DNA of 64,000 bases from Lithospermum erythrorhizon (lineage: Eukaryota > Streptophyta > Magnoliopsida > Boraginales > Boraginaceae). Under the pieces are notes generated by a model, which saw only the letters and a program-made list of their open reading frames with translations, was not told the origin of the DNA and ran no database searches. The stretch lies in contig JADFUC010000991.1 of assembly GCA_019722365.1 (NCBI GenBank), forward strand, positions 186,001 to 250,000, read 5' to 3'. Below are positions 23,496-34,530 of this stretch, piece by piece. A program made the position numbers and the translations under genes. The number at the start of each line of letters is the position of its first letter. Position 1 is the stretch's first letter.

Positions 23496-25849
23496 TTAAT
23501 AGCATTTCTTGGTTGCTTCATAAGCAAAAGGGCCAACAGTGAAGAGGGCAAACTTTGATGGAGGAGTAGGGGTTTTGGTGGGAGGGGGAGGTACCAAGAG
23601 AGCTCCTTTGAGACCATTGTGAAGATTTGTTGGAACACTGCATTTGGCTGAAGGGGATTTAGCTAAGACAACCTTGCATATGCCTATCCCAGATGTGGTT
23701 AGCTTTTGTGGCATCATGTAGAAATAGCCGTTCTTGTCAGTTGTAGCTTGATGAACCATGTGGTACTTGCCGCTATAGCATACCAATTTAACTGTGGCAT
23801 CTGCACCATATCATAGAAAGTATATTAGACGATGTAATAAGAAAAGAAATAACTAAATAATTAGATCTACAATACTTGGTTCTAAACCGTTAAACAAGCC
23901 TAATTCAAAATCTAAATCAAAAACTAATTTTAAACGAGTTCATTGTCAATTTGGTTCTAGAAGGTGGGGATCAAGTTGTGTTGTGATCCGTGATAGTTCA
24001 AATATTGAAATTTAATTTCTCAAAGTAGATATATGATTGCAATTTAATCCTAAAATTTGATGTTTCGATGAAATTGGAAACCAATTGCACACACATAACA
24101 GAGAGCAAATTTTGAACCATCAAAAATCAATTAACAGCTTTGAACTATCAGAGAGCAAAAAAAAAACTTGATTTCAATATCTGAGACCAAATTAACAATT
24201 AACTCAATTATAAACCAATTTAAAAGCTCGACAGAAGGTACTTAGAAATCAAGTACTTAATACTACATATTTTGTAATAGGTAGAGTCAAGTTGAAGTTG
24301 AGTTTTAGGCTTTTCTATATAACGTCAACTTGACTCGAAGGCAGCTAAGGGCATGTGCGGTCTGGTTGCTTGCACAGGGCCTCATCTTTTGGGGGAGCCC
24401 CACAACCCAATAGCTGATAGATAAGACTTAGTGTACTCTTACTTGGAGATGTTTTGTTCTTGGAATGATGGGCTGCTCAAGAATCGTTTTGGCTTTAGTT
24501 ATGTTACCTAAAACTAGAAAATATGACTCCGAATATGATGAAAATCATAAGAAAAAAAAGAGAATTGAAAAGCTAGAAAATTCTAAAAAATGAGCTCTTG
24601 AATGAATATTCGGAATAATCTATTGAATGAAACTGATTTTTAAATTAATATAATTATTTATTTCACATACAAGAAAAATTATTTAATAAAGAACCTTATT
24701 TAATATCTAGAATGAGACGGCCCTGCTTGAAGTCCTGTCTACATAACCGGATAATAACACAATTCGAGTTCAAGCCTCTCATGAATATATACTTAATTTA
24801 ATAAACCATGTAATTTTCTACAATATGATTTTCTTAAAAAATTAGGAAAGAGAAAAAAAACTTAACTCATGTGAACTGTCTTACACTATAGTCGAACCTC
24901 TGTATCAGCTATATCTTTGTCGTGGTTTTGAAAATAAATCCAAAAATGGAATGTTGACCCAAGATATGTGCATTCCAAATTTAAATACTGTATTTTTCTT
25001 AATATAGAAGCCTTGGTCCTTGTGCATTTCCTTTTCCAAGCTTTTTGCTGTGTTACTTATTATCTATAAGTACGTTATTTAGTCATGTTTATGTGCATTT
25101 AAGCAGATCTAAAACATTAGCATGCTTCTAAAAATACTAATATGTTTAAGTGTAATTTTAATCAAATCAACTCGAAATATGATGTGTTTTCATGAACTTA
25201 CTAGCAAGAGCAGTGGCGCCAGTGAGTGTATCAAATCCAGTGTATTTACAAGCTTTGCAGTAAACAACACCCTGGATGGCTACCAACTTCTTCACCATGG
25301 GAGGCATAGGCGGGTACTTTGGTGGTAGGGTTGGAGCCTTAGTGGGTGGTGTAGGAGCTTTTGTGGGTGGTGAAGGAGCTTTTGTTGGTGGTGTTGGAGC
25401 TTTGGTGGGTGGAGTTGGAGGTTTAGTGGGTGGGGTGGGAGCTTTTGTGGGTGGTGTTGGAGCTTTGGTGGGTGGGGTGGGAGCTTTAGTAGGTGGTGTA
25501 GGAGCTTTGGTGGGTGGGGTTGGAGGTTTAGCTGGAGGTGTAGGGGTGGGAGTTTTAGGGGTGGGATTAGACTTTAGCTGGGGTGTAGAATTTGGGGGGG
25601 GGGGGGGGGTTTAGTAGGTGGGGTAGGAGCCTTAACTGGTGGCTGAGTAGGGGGTTTGGGGTGGTGGTGGTGGTGACCACCCTTCTGGTGGTGACCAGGC
25701 TTGGGTGCAGCAACTGGGGGGTGGGTTGGATTGTCTGTGTAGTGAGGGGCTTGTGCAAAGCTCACATCTTCATTGAAGGCTAATGCAGTGAAAGAGGTCA
25801 AAAGAAGCACTGAGAGGTGAAAGAGAGCAATGAACTTAGCAGAAGCCAT
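23496..25849 (-). CDS. AGP31-like proline-rich/arabinogalactan protein with PAC (Ole e 1-like) domain; frame broken at a G run
   Basis: Two exons, 25849-25202 and 23800-23496, flank a 1401-bp intron with a GTAAGT donor and a TGGTGCAG acceptor. The protein has a signal peptide (residues 1-24, ending TALA) and a histidine-rich stretch GHHQKGGHHHHHPKPP. About ten KAPTPPT-type heptads follow, then a C-terminal domain with six cysteines: two in VYCKACKY of exon 1 and four in exon 2 (KLVCYSG, GICKVV, AKCSVP, KKCY). His stretch, Pro repeats and a six-Cys PAC domain in this order match AGP31-type secreted wall proteins, which bind pectin and other wall glycoproteins. The frame changes inside a 16-G run (25594-25609). 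Reading on the other side of the run is stop-free through the rest of exon 1 and the splice. As given, the upstream frame stops at 25574. Expected length is about 316-317 residues. Either a homopolymer miscount or a real lesion could explain this. Confidence 0.9.
23801..25201 (-). other. Intron of the AGP31-like gene
   Basis: Donor GTAAGT at 25201-25196 and acceptor CAG at 23803-23801, both on the minus strand. The split codon joins cleanly (phase 1) so the PAC domain continues from ATALA to ATVKLVC. At 1.4 kb it is long for this small gene, and it contains only AT-rich sequence. Confidence 0.88.
25317..25540 (-). repeat. Coding minisatellite, about ten 21-bp units
   Basis: Repeated AAAGCTCC(A/T)ACNCCACC-type units encode KAPTPPT heptads (two units read KPPTPPT). 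They are the proline-rich domain of the AGP31-like protein. Lys-Pro and Pro-Thr spacing is typical of hydroxyproline-rich wall proteins. Confidence 0.9.
25594..25609 (-). repeat. 16-G homopolymer causing the frameshift
   Basis: Encodes a run of prolines on the minus strand. The N-terminal frame (codon triplets beginning at positions of remainder 2 modulo 3) differs from the C-terminal frame (remainder 0). A run one base longer or two bases shorter would keep the frame. Confidence 0.95.
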
Positions 25850-25906
25850 TTTGAGCTTAGAGGAAGGGGTAGTGTTTGAGCTGAGTTTAAAGATTTAGGT
25901 GGGGTT

Positions 25907-25914
25907 TATTTATA
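25907..25914 (-). promoter_or_regulatory. TATA box of the AGP31-like gene
   Basis: TATAAATA on the minus strand, about 58 bp upstream of the ATG, with no competing TATA nearby. This gives a short leader of about 25-30 bases. Confidence 0.75.
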
Positions 25915-26034
25915 GGACTGAGTAAAGAGGCATGCAGTTCATTATACACAAAGGTGACATCTATTTTTCGAATTGTGGGGTCTGAATTATCATTGTAACT
26001 GTAGATCCGAGATGTAATTAAGTCTCATTTAACT

Positions 26035-26283
26035 TTATCGTAAAGTGTAAAATTTTAAATTTACCGTTTTCTGAAACTTAGAATTTACTACCCCCCGTTT
26101 CTTTTCTAAAAAAGCGATCACGCTTTGATCGTGGGGAAGCCTTGCATGCATTCTAATACTTCTGTCGGAGGGAGGTAAATCGCGGGATATCGCCGATGGC
26201 CGGTCATTTAGATTATAACTTTTATCATTGCGAACTTCGAGGGGTGAACACATCACCTTCGCGGGGAGTTGAGCCTTCATCAA
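26035..26283 (-). other. Unidentified coding-like fragment
   Basis: An 82-residue frame, distinctly less AT-rich than its flanks, with charged motifs such as PPSDRSIRMHARLPHDQS. I do not recognise a domain. The isolated patch of coding-like composition suggests a transposon fragment, but no border or partner is visible. Confidence 0.25.
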
Positions 26284-28114
26284 CTTTTACCAAAGGCTAA
26301 AGAATGACATGCTTGTCACGTCACAGCTACCAATGAATTTGAGCTATCTTAGAAGGTTTCCACTTCTTTTCTCACCTTTAGTTAAAATGGGAATATATTT
26401 TAAAATTTTCTAAAATGACAAAAACTCCTTTCAATTATAAAATGAAAGGAGTATCTTTCCGTCAAAGTCTCACGACTGTACCTTCCAAATAAAATTTGTT
26501 TACTATTATATCCTCAAGTGTTACTAATTTCCAGATTTATACCGAGTATATGATTTCAAATATATCTTCCGTGCGTCGCTAAAGTATCGCGTTTTGATAT
26601 TTTTAATTTTTTTAATATTTAAATTTGATAATAATCATTTTTATTTTTATTTATAATATTTTACTTAAAAATATATCGATAAAAATATTTTTAATTCTTT
26701 ATTAATATATTTTTAAATGAAATATTATCTGTCTAACCAAAAGTATTTATGATCAAAATTTGCCTATTAAAAAATTAAAAAATTAAAATATGATAATATT
26801 TTAGGAATGAAGTGAGTAGCACGTAGCATTTTACTTTGGTTCGTTTCAAATTATATACTCCGGATAAATTTGTTATTTGGTTCCACAAACAAAAAGTGAA
26901 AGGAAAAATGTTTGAATTTAAAAACAAATCAAGTTTTTTTCTTTTCCAGAGTCATTTTGTTTCTTACTGTGTAGTCTCCTCTCCGTTATAATTTTTTTCT
27001 CTGTACAAGACAATATTATAGTAAACGAACCATAACACTACGTACAATAATATTTAATTTACACATTATTTCGACGTAATAAGCATCGTATTTTTCACCA
27101 GCATGTCGAAATAGATATAAATATGTCTTCTTTTAAATGGAATTGATGTCTAATTTGTAGCCCACATTAAAAAAAATTGACTTTTAATTTTTGAAATAAT
27201 ATAGGCAAAGCGAATATTGATTTGTACATAATGAAAAATTATGAATAGTAGTGATTTAAAAAAAAATATTAATATAAATTGAATCGGATAATACATAAGT
27301 GGTTTCTCTTTCTTCAATTTAGAATAAGTGTGGCCCACCATATACAAAATAGAAATAGATAACTTTTTATCTCTCTTGAAATTAAACATTAAAATAAATA
27401 TCATTTGGTGTCTAATTCAAGGAAAATAAACACCATTGTTGTGAGTATAAGTCCATAATAACATGTTGTACAAATAAACACCATTGTAGGCAGTAGCTAA
27501 TTGCCAGATATAGCTCCATTTAATTAAACAACCGTCTCTACTTAGAAGTTAAAAGTAAAGAATAAAGAATCTGATAGATTGAATCACGGAAACATGGTTT
27601 TGGCATATGGGGTTTATTCACGGAGAAAATTCTTACATTCGGTTTCATTTTTAGGCAGTTCGGAGAATTAAATTAAAGTATTAAAACATACGATTTTATT
27701 TACAGAATTTAAAGAAAGTATATATAATTCATATATAATATATACACTAAAACCTTTGGAGAAGATGCTTTATTCAAATGGTATTGGGAGTCGATTTTTT
27801 GAAAAGCAGATTTTGGCAGAGATTATTGAGGAAAAGTGGTTTCTTGGAATTTTTGAGGAATTTCAATGGAAGATTGATTGTAGAATAAGTTTGTGATATA
27901 CTCTAAATAAAAAACAACACATATGATATGAAGCAACGCGGGCGTTAAACAATCCCTAAAATCATGAACCGTTCTGAGAAAGCTGCAGAATGAAAGAAAT
28001 TTTCTATTCATTTCAGTATTCAAAATATAAAAATTCAATATGAGTAATTCATTTGGAGAGAACAGAAGTAAACAAAAGTAAAAAACAACTTGTGTGACAA
28101 GATTTTAAGTAGAG
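26284..28114. other. AT-rich intergenic DNA, no gene seen
   Basis: Strongly AT-rich. No frame with recognisable content and no clear repeat border. Confidence 0.55.
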
Positions 28115-29007
28115 TGTTGGAAATCAATAGTTATTGGTTTCATTAATTATACATGTTGCGACAATTGTTGTAACAATTCATTTACTAGTTTAGTTAAATG
28201 TGATTACATAAACAGAACGATCGACTATAGTAATTGTAATTACTAGTTGAGTTCTCACGATAATACTAGGGTTTATGCCAAATTGCTGAATCCATGGATG
28301 ATAAGGTATAATATTAGTGGTCTATTTATATTATTATATGGCTATTTATTATCGAGGAAGCGCAAAAGGTCCTTGCTTGTCTGATGGCGTTGAGTTATAT
28401 TTCATGTATGAAATTAAACTATACTTCATATATCGGAAGTTGATTGTAATCAACGAGATTCCCGATTGGAATTAATTACACCACACATGTGGTTCAATTA
28501 AATGGACAAGCCCGAATTAATTAACTAGTTAATTTAATTAATTGATTAGTTAATGAAAATTTTAATTAAATTAAACAATGGTTTGGGCTTAGGCTTTAGG
28601 ATTTCTTCCTATATATTATAGGCTTTGCATGAAAATTATTAAGCAAAAATTAAAAGCCAAAAACCCGAAAACCTAAAGTGAAAAATCGGTTCCACTCACT
28701 TTTAGGGTTGCCCAAATTTGCTGTACAACAAATCAAGGTTGATATGATTGTTGTTTTTTCCAATTCTTGTTCTACAAGCACAAGTATAGAATTCAACAAA
28801 TCCTAGTGTGGACTAAGTAGCGACACTACGCTTGGAGTTCTTGAAGATTATGGCTAGGCTTCGGGAAAGATTTGTTGGTGTAGTCTTCCGCTGCTGGCAT
28901 CTTTGTAAGTCTCATACTATATTTAGTTCGTCGTTTAATCACCTGATAGATCTTGAACGTATAATTTGGTTTAGTTTAGATCAAGATTGATATGATAATT
29001 TCCTTCA
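28115..29007 (+). mobile_element. Copia-type LTR
   Basis: It begins TGTTGGAAATCAATAG and ends TTTCCTTCA, giving TG...CA termini and 893 bp. It contains a block with GTGTGGACTAAGTAGCGAC and CTTCCGCTGCTGGCATC seen in many plant copia LTRs. It is followed at once by a primer-binding-site-like sequence, so this is a 5' LTR in plus orientation. Confidence 0.72.
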
Positions 29008-29008
29008 G

Positions 29009-29021
29009 TAGTATCAGGAGC
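29009..29021 (+). other. Primer-binding site (tRNA-iMet type)
   Basis: TAGTATCAGGAGC, close to the canonical TGGTATCAGAGC complementary to the initiator-Met tRNA 3' end, one base after the LTR. Confidence 0.7.
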
Positions 29022-29908
29022 ATAGGTTAGGTTGTATTAACTTCGACTAATAAAATGAACATGTATGTTTAATTATATTTTTCATGTATATATTTAAAGT
29101 ATTAAATATATCTGATGAAATTGAACTCCATGTTTAAATTTGTGTTCATAAATTAAAGTTATCAATATGATTTATGATTGATATTTTGATTTTTCTATAT
29201 AAGTTGTTTCATGTTTTTCAAAAGGGATTATGTTTTGATTTATTGAATATAAATCAAGTATTGCAAAAACAAGACTTATTGAATATAAATAATTTTTGAT
29301 AAATTGTTTTAACGTGATTCCAATTGGATTAATTCATAAATATTTTGAAGTTATTCTCTGCCAAATTTCATAATTGTTGGAACTGTTTAAGACCTTCAAA
29401 ATAATTTGAAAGTTGTTTGAATTAAAACGTAAAAACTGAAAACTATTCCAAAAAACAAGGCGCGTCCGACAACCTCTTGGGCGGTTTCGGCGCCCACGGA
29501 AACTTTCACTCCCCTTGAATAGTAGGTTAGCATGAGAATGGATAGCGGCCTTTATTTAGTCCATCCGTGCTACCGTTACATTGATTAGGATTTTTGCGAA
29601 GTCAAATCAGATCAAATGCCTATTTTTGGGATTTTTCGGATATGGCAATTTACTAGTTCGGTTGTTAGTGATGAATACCATTCCTTAAATTTGGTAATTT
29701 TAATGATCATATTTAATTAATATTTAATTTAATTCAAATTATCCATTTTGATAATTATCGTTTTAAATATTAAATTATTTGAATGAAAAAACATGGTAAC
29801 ATTTATCTAGTATTTAATAATTATTGAGCACATATTTATATATTAATTAATTTTAATATATGTAATTTACATGGATTATTTGAGCATGCTATCTGTTTTC
29901 ACTTTATA
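29022..29908 (+). mobile_element. Copia-type untranslated leader, truncated
   Basis: AT-rich non-coding sequence downstream of the primer site. It includes a GC-richer stretch at 29458-29520 and TAGTCCATCCGTGCTACCGT at about 29558, consistent with the long leader of a copia element. No gag follows. The sequence passes into a MITE-like end and a CACTA remnant, so the element is truncated on the right. Confidence 0.5.
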
Positions 29909-29922
29909 TACTCCCTCCATCC
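29909..29922 (+). repeat. Stowaway-like MITE terminus, single end
   Basis: TACTCCCTCCATCC matches the terminal inverted repeat consensus of Stowaway MITEs (TACTCCCTCCGTCC). No inverted partner was found, so this is an orphan end. Confidence 0.4.
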
Positions 29923-30179
29923 TTTTATCTAAGACCCATTTACTTTTGCACAAAGTTTAAGGATGTTCTGGAAAAAGCGAAAAGACAATGAGCAGTAAAG
30001 TTGACCGCAAAGAGATAAAATGCATATGCAAGACATTAGGTGGAGAAAGAAGCGAAACCAAAGCTTGTATACACTATCCCTGGCCCTTGAGAAGAGTTCG
30101 AGGAAATGGTTAGCACGTCTGGAGTACACGATGGATATGATTCAAACATTGCGAAATGTGTGCGAAATGTGAACTGACC

Positions 30180-31265
30180 CAATTTGAAGGTCACTATGTG
30201 CATATTATTGGAAGTTATTTAATACAACACTTCTTTATGTCTTTATACTATCGAATGTAAGGAAACCATAATAGAGTGGTGTTATTTCTTTACGACATTT
30301 TATTGACAACTCTTGTCTGGAGCATGTGGTGCGGCTTCGCCTACGCGTAATATTGTTGAGATAATTTGCATGATGGAGACAACATTCCCACCAAAATTCT
30401 TTGATGTGATGGACCACCTACTAATGCATTTGCCTTATGAAGCGTTGAATGGAGGTCTCGTGTAGTATAGATGGATGTACCCGTTTGAGATGTGAGTATT
30501 TGACTTTATTAATATATGTTCAATATTGATTTATTTGTTTAATTATTTAACTAACCTTCTAAATGTTTGTATATTCTTGGGGGAATTGAAGAAAATGGTA
30601 AGACAAAAGGCAAGTGTTGAAGAGGTCAATATGCGGCGTATTTGGTCAAGAGCTTCAAACTTTTGTTCAATAGCCGAGGAAGGAATTGAAACCGACTTAC
30701 ATCGTCTGGGAGGCACGATGTACCAAAAGCGAACCGAATGCAACTACTGCGGTGTTTAGTGCAGGATGAGGCACGTTTGAGTGAAACATCGACTGTTTTA
30801 TGACTCGCTAACAATGAACCAGCTCGTTGGTATATCACATGCAGCCAACCCAAAAGTACAAGAACACATGATGAGTGTATATTTAATGTTTAAATAAATA
30901 TATTTGTATATAATATAATAGTTATCTAAACAAATAACTTTTATAGCAAGATGTAGCATGATTTGCTTGAAGAGTTGCAGCCTGACTTGAGGAGGAAGAT
31001 TTAAATCACGACGTGAGCAAAATTTCAGTACATGGTTTCCACTGACTATCACGAAATAATATGGGCAGTTTGCGCTTTCAGGACACTTTCCCAAGTGGTC
31101 GGCAATGGCAGTGCCGAGGGCTATTCGTCAATGACTACTACTTTTTACATTAGGCAATGTGATCGTAACAAGAGCACTTACAATAGCGGAGTTTGTGTCG
31201 AAGGGTTTCGCGCTGCGATGATGATATCCGTTGATTATTATGGGGGTCGTAGAAGAGAGATTTGA
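30180..31265 (+). pseudogene. CACTA (En/Spm) transposase-associated remnant
   Basis: Plus-strand pieces in several frames match the conserved C-terminal blocks of plant CACTA transposases. A METTFPPKFFDVMDHLLMHL stretch around 30372-30431 with RWMYPFE around 30470-30490 corresponds to the DUF4218 block. LKKMVRQKASVEE around 30587-30625 continues it. NKSTYNSGVCVEG and DYYGGRR around 31168-31255 match the DUF4216 block. Several stops and frameshifts break it. The catalytic TNP2 core and the CACTA termini are not visible. Confidence 0.78.
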
Positions 31266-31905
31266 AAATTTTTAAATGCGGCTACATGCATGATAAAAGT
31301 TGTACTCAAGTGTTATTTTTGACACTAGCAAATGGATGCAAATGAAACCAAGAATAGAATAGTTCAAAATCGAGCACAAAAGTAGAATTCTCTAAGATAT
31401 TATCTAGCATCGCTTGAGGCTTAAGCAAGTATACTATCTTTGTTACATCTCGAGAGTATATAGCATAAGCATTGATTGTGTTACAATGAAGAGCCGAATC
31501 TTAGAAGCCTAGTCGATTGGACTCATATGCAAAATGTTGATGTGTCAGCTCTACTAACCTTCTTATTTTATTTAATTTTGTAGGAAAATTGAAAGAGGTA
31601 ATTATTTTGTTACATTTTGTCTCTCTGAATTTTTTTTGTCTACTAACCTTCTTATTTTGTTTAATTTTGTTACATTTCATTTTTTTATTATTGTTGATAA
31701 TAATGTTGTTACACGTTTTATTATAGGGAAAATTGTCAAATCCAAAAAGAAAAGAGGTAATTTTTATATTATTTGATATTTGTGTTATTATTTTTGTTTA
31801 TGTTTATGTGTTGTTTATTATTAATGTTTGTGTTATTATTTTTATTGATGTTTATGTTGTTAATTATTAATGTTTATTGGTATTATTTATTTTTGTTGAT
31901 ATTCT
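31266..31905. other. T-rich flank, no gene seen
   Basis: T-rich low-complexity sequence with repeated TTATTATTTTTGTTTATG-like words. The five bases before the LARD start, 31901-31905, are ATTCT. Confidence 0.5.
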
Positions 31906-32686
31906 TGTAATAACCGTTCCGTACTAATATTACTGTAATAGTATACTAGTTGCTCGGTGGATTATTTAGAGGAGAAATCAAAATTTCGAAGTTGAATAGT
32001 TAAAAATACAACGAATCGATTGGGTTGGTAGTACGTTTCGATTATTGAGAATTGTAAAGTTGTAGTCGGATGGTAATGATATTAGTTGGTGGTAATATAA
32101 ATGTTAATGTGTTTGGAAGTTGGTTATTAGAAATTTGAGATTAAAGCGAGAGTATCGATTGAATTAAGCGATTCGGGGTTTTTCATGCACGTAAAGCTAT
32201 TGGAGCCAATTTAACCCCCTGAACCCGAGGCCCGAAAGAGAACCCGTCTCTTTTCTTGGCACCCTCACCGGCCGGGCGAGCAACGCTCCTATAGCTTTGT
32301 TTTTTTGATTTATAACTTCCGTGCTTCAAGCTTTTGACCTCAAATTTCTTGGAGAGTTTCTCCTGCATTAAATCACCTCTTGATTTAAGGTAAAAAGGTC
32401 GGATCTTTTTGAGTATTTTGTGAGTTCGATTGAGTTGACTTTTGTATTTTAATTTTTATTGCTACAATCGATTAGAGTATGGGCTGAAATTAGTTGTTCT
32501 TGAGGTTGATGTTAAGCTTTTGGATGAGTAATTCGTGGTGTTTATGGACGTTGACTTTTTGGGGATATAGTTGAAACTTGGCTTTGTGGGTTATTATTCT
32601 TTATAATTATTATACATGCAGATTATAGTATAGGAGAGATGATAATAATCGATTTTTGGTGTATGAAAGTCTTTGTTATAGTTGAG

Positions 32687-32714
32687 TTGACTTTTGAGTT
32701 GACTTTGGGTTGAC
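32687..32714 (+). promoter_or_regulatory. W-box cluster in LTR1
   Basis: Three TTGAC cores in 28 bp (32687, 32699, 32710), each continued by TTT, in the W-box form TTGACTTT. The same cluster recurs at 43563-43591 in LTR2 (three cores) and at 49278-49305 in LTR3 (two cores, the middle one lost its C). Confidence 0.5.
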
Positions 32715-33704
32715 TTTTCTAACATATTGTTGAGGTATAAATATGTTATTGGACACTGTGTGATTGTTTGAGGTGAAACATGATTTATAAGTTGTTGGAG
32801 GAATATATGTTGAAATTAGTTTATTAGATTTTGAGTAGTAAGCGAGAACTTTTGGGATTTGAGGTTGTTAGAAATGGGTTTGATTAGTTTGGAAAAGTTG
32901 ATATATTTGGAATTGTTGATTGGGGAGTGGTTGAAAATATTTAGTATTTTTTGGTTAAGGTGTTGTCGATTATGGGATTTAGTCGGGATAGTTGAAATTC
33001 GTCCATTTAATTGTCATTTGAAACATAATTAGTAATCTATATACTTAAGTTGTCAATTTAGCCAACTAAATGGATTGAAAAAGTCAGGAATTGAAGGTTA
33101 AGATAAAGGGTTAAAATTGTTGTGAGTAGTAATTATATTTTTCGGCGTTTTGATTAGGCGGGCATTAGGAAAGGCACTTGGATCGTTAGGCGGGACGTTT
33201 AAGCTATTGCTAACGAGGTGAGTACTTATCTCATGGTCTTCATTCGTACTTTAAATTGTGTGAAACAGCATGTCATTGTGGTATGATTGTATGTGAGAAT
33301 AGTATACTTGTCGTTGTTGTATGATTATGTGTGATTCATTTGTGAGCCATGGTTTGATTATGTGATTGTATTTACTGCGTTGAAGATTTGGCAGGAGTAA
33401 GTAATAAGCTTGAACTCGACTTCGTTCTTGTGTTACGTGGCCTTGTCGGGATTTACGTGTTAAGGTGGCCTTGTCGGCACTCTACGTATTTACGTAACTG
33501 CGATTACCGGATGATTTTGATTGTGAGGCGTTTTAGGTGTGCTTTGATCTTGTTTGCGAGTTGAGTAGTTAGTTGTTGGGGAGGTGTTGGTTGGAGTTAT
33601 GCGAGACTTTGAAGTGAGGCTTGAGTTTTAGGATTTGATCATAGTTGAGATGATTAGGGTTAGGTGAGCTACTCGCTTCCGTGCGAGAATATGTGGCCAT
33701 TTGT

Positions 33705-34530
33705 TGGCCTTATACTTCGGTATAAGTGCGGTGTGAGATCTATTATCTTTCTTTGTATGCGTTATCGGTATTGACCTTATACTTCGGTATAAGTGCGGTG
33801 TGAATCTATTATCACTTTCTTTGTGTGCATTGTCGGTGTGACACTTATCTTGCGATATGCGGTGTGAATCTATTATCCAACTCTTTGTGTGCATTGTCGG
33901 TGTTGGCCTTATACTTCGGTATAAGTGCGTTGTTAAATCTATTGTCACTTTGCTGTGTGCATTGTCGGTGTTGGCTTTATACTTCGATATAAGTGCGGGT
34001 GAGATGTGCATTGTCGGTGTTGGCCTTATACTTCGGTATAAGAGCGGTGTTGTCACTTGCTGTGTGCATTGTTGACGTTGGCCTTATACTTCGGTATAAG
34101 TGCGGTGTGAGAATAATATCGCTTTCTTTGGTAATGCGTTATCGGTGTTGGCACCTCTTGGTATAAGTGCGGTGTGAGATCTATTATCACTTTCTTTGTG
34201 TGCATTTAGCCGATTGTTGGCCTCTTTCGGTATAAGTGCGGTGTGTGAATCTATTATCACTTTGATGTGTAATGCGTTGTCGATTGTTGGCCTTATCTTG
34301 GTATAAGTGCGGTGTGAATCTGATATCAACTTTCTTTATTGTGCATTGGCGGTGTTGGCCTTATCTTCGTTATAAGTGCGGTGTGAGAATCTATTATCAA
34401 CTTTCTTTGTAATGCGTTATCGGTGGTGGCCTTATACTTGATTATAAGTCTTGATTATATTATCTATGATCACTTTGTTGTGCATTGTTGGTGTTGGCGC
34501 ATACTACGGTGTAAGGCGGTGTTTATTAGC
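33705..34530 (+). repeat. Hairpin tandem array in LTR1, about 13 units of ~66 bp
   Basis: Consensus order: TTATACTTCGGTATAAG, TGCGGTGTGAATC, TATTATCACTTTCTTTGTG, TGCATTGTCGGTGTTGGCC. The unit starts with an inverted repeat: CTTATAC, loop TTCG, GTATAAG. Exact 18-base copies of the hairpin are at 33709, 33776, 33908, 34025 and 34083. Other units carry point changes or lack an AC. The last units (about 34430 and 34498) are degenerate and shade into unique LTR sequence. Confidence 0.93.

Noticed and set aside
25276..25614. Glycine/valine-rich plus-strand ORF of 112 codons
   Set aside because: It is the antisense shadow of the proline-rich coding repeats of the AGP31-like gene.
33628..34056. 142-codon minus-strand ORF with a repeated LYRSIRPTPTMH-like peptide
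   Set aside because: It is a translation of the 66-bp hairpin array. Unit length variation and frame changes show that it is not under coding constraint.
33705..34530. CRISPR-like look (palindromic repeats at regular spacing)
   Set aside because: The whole unit repeats, there are no unique spacers of constant length, and the context is a plant LTR.
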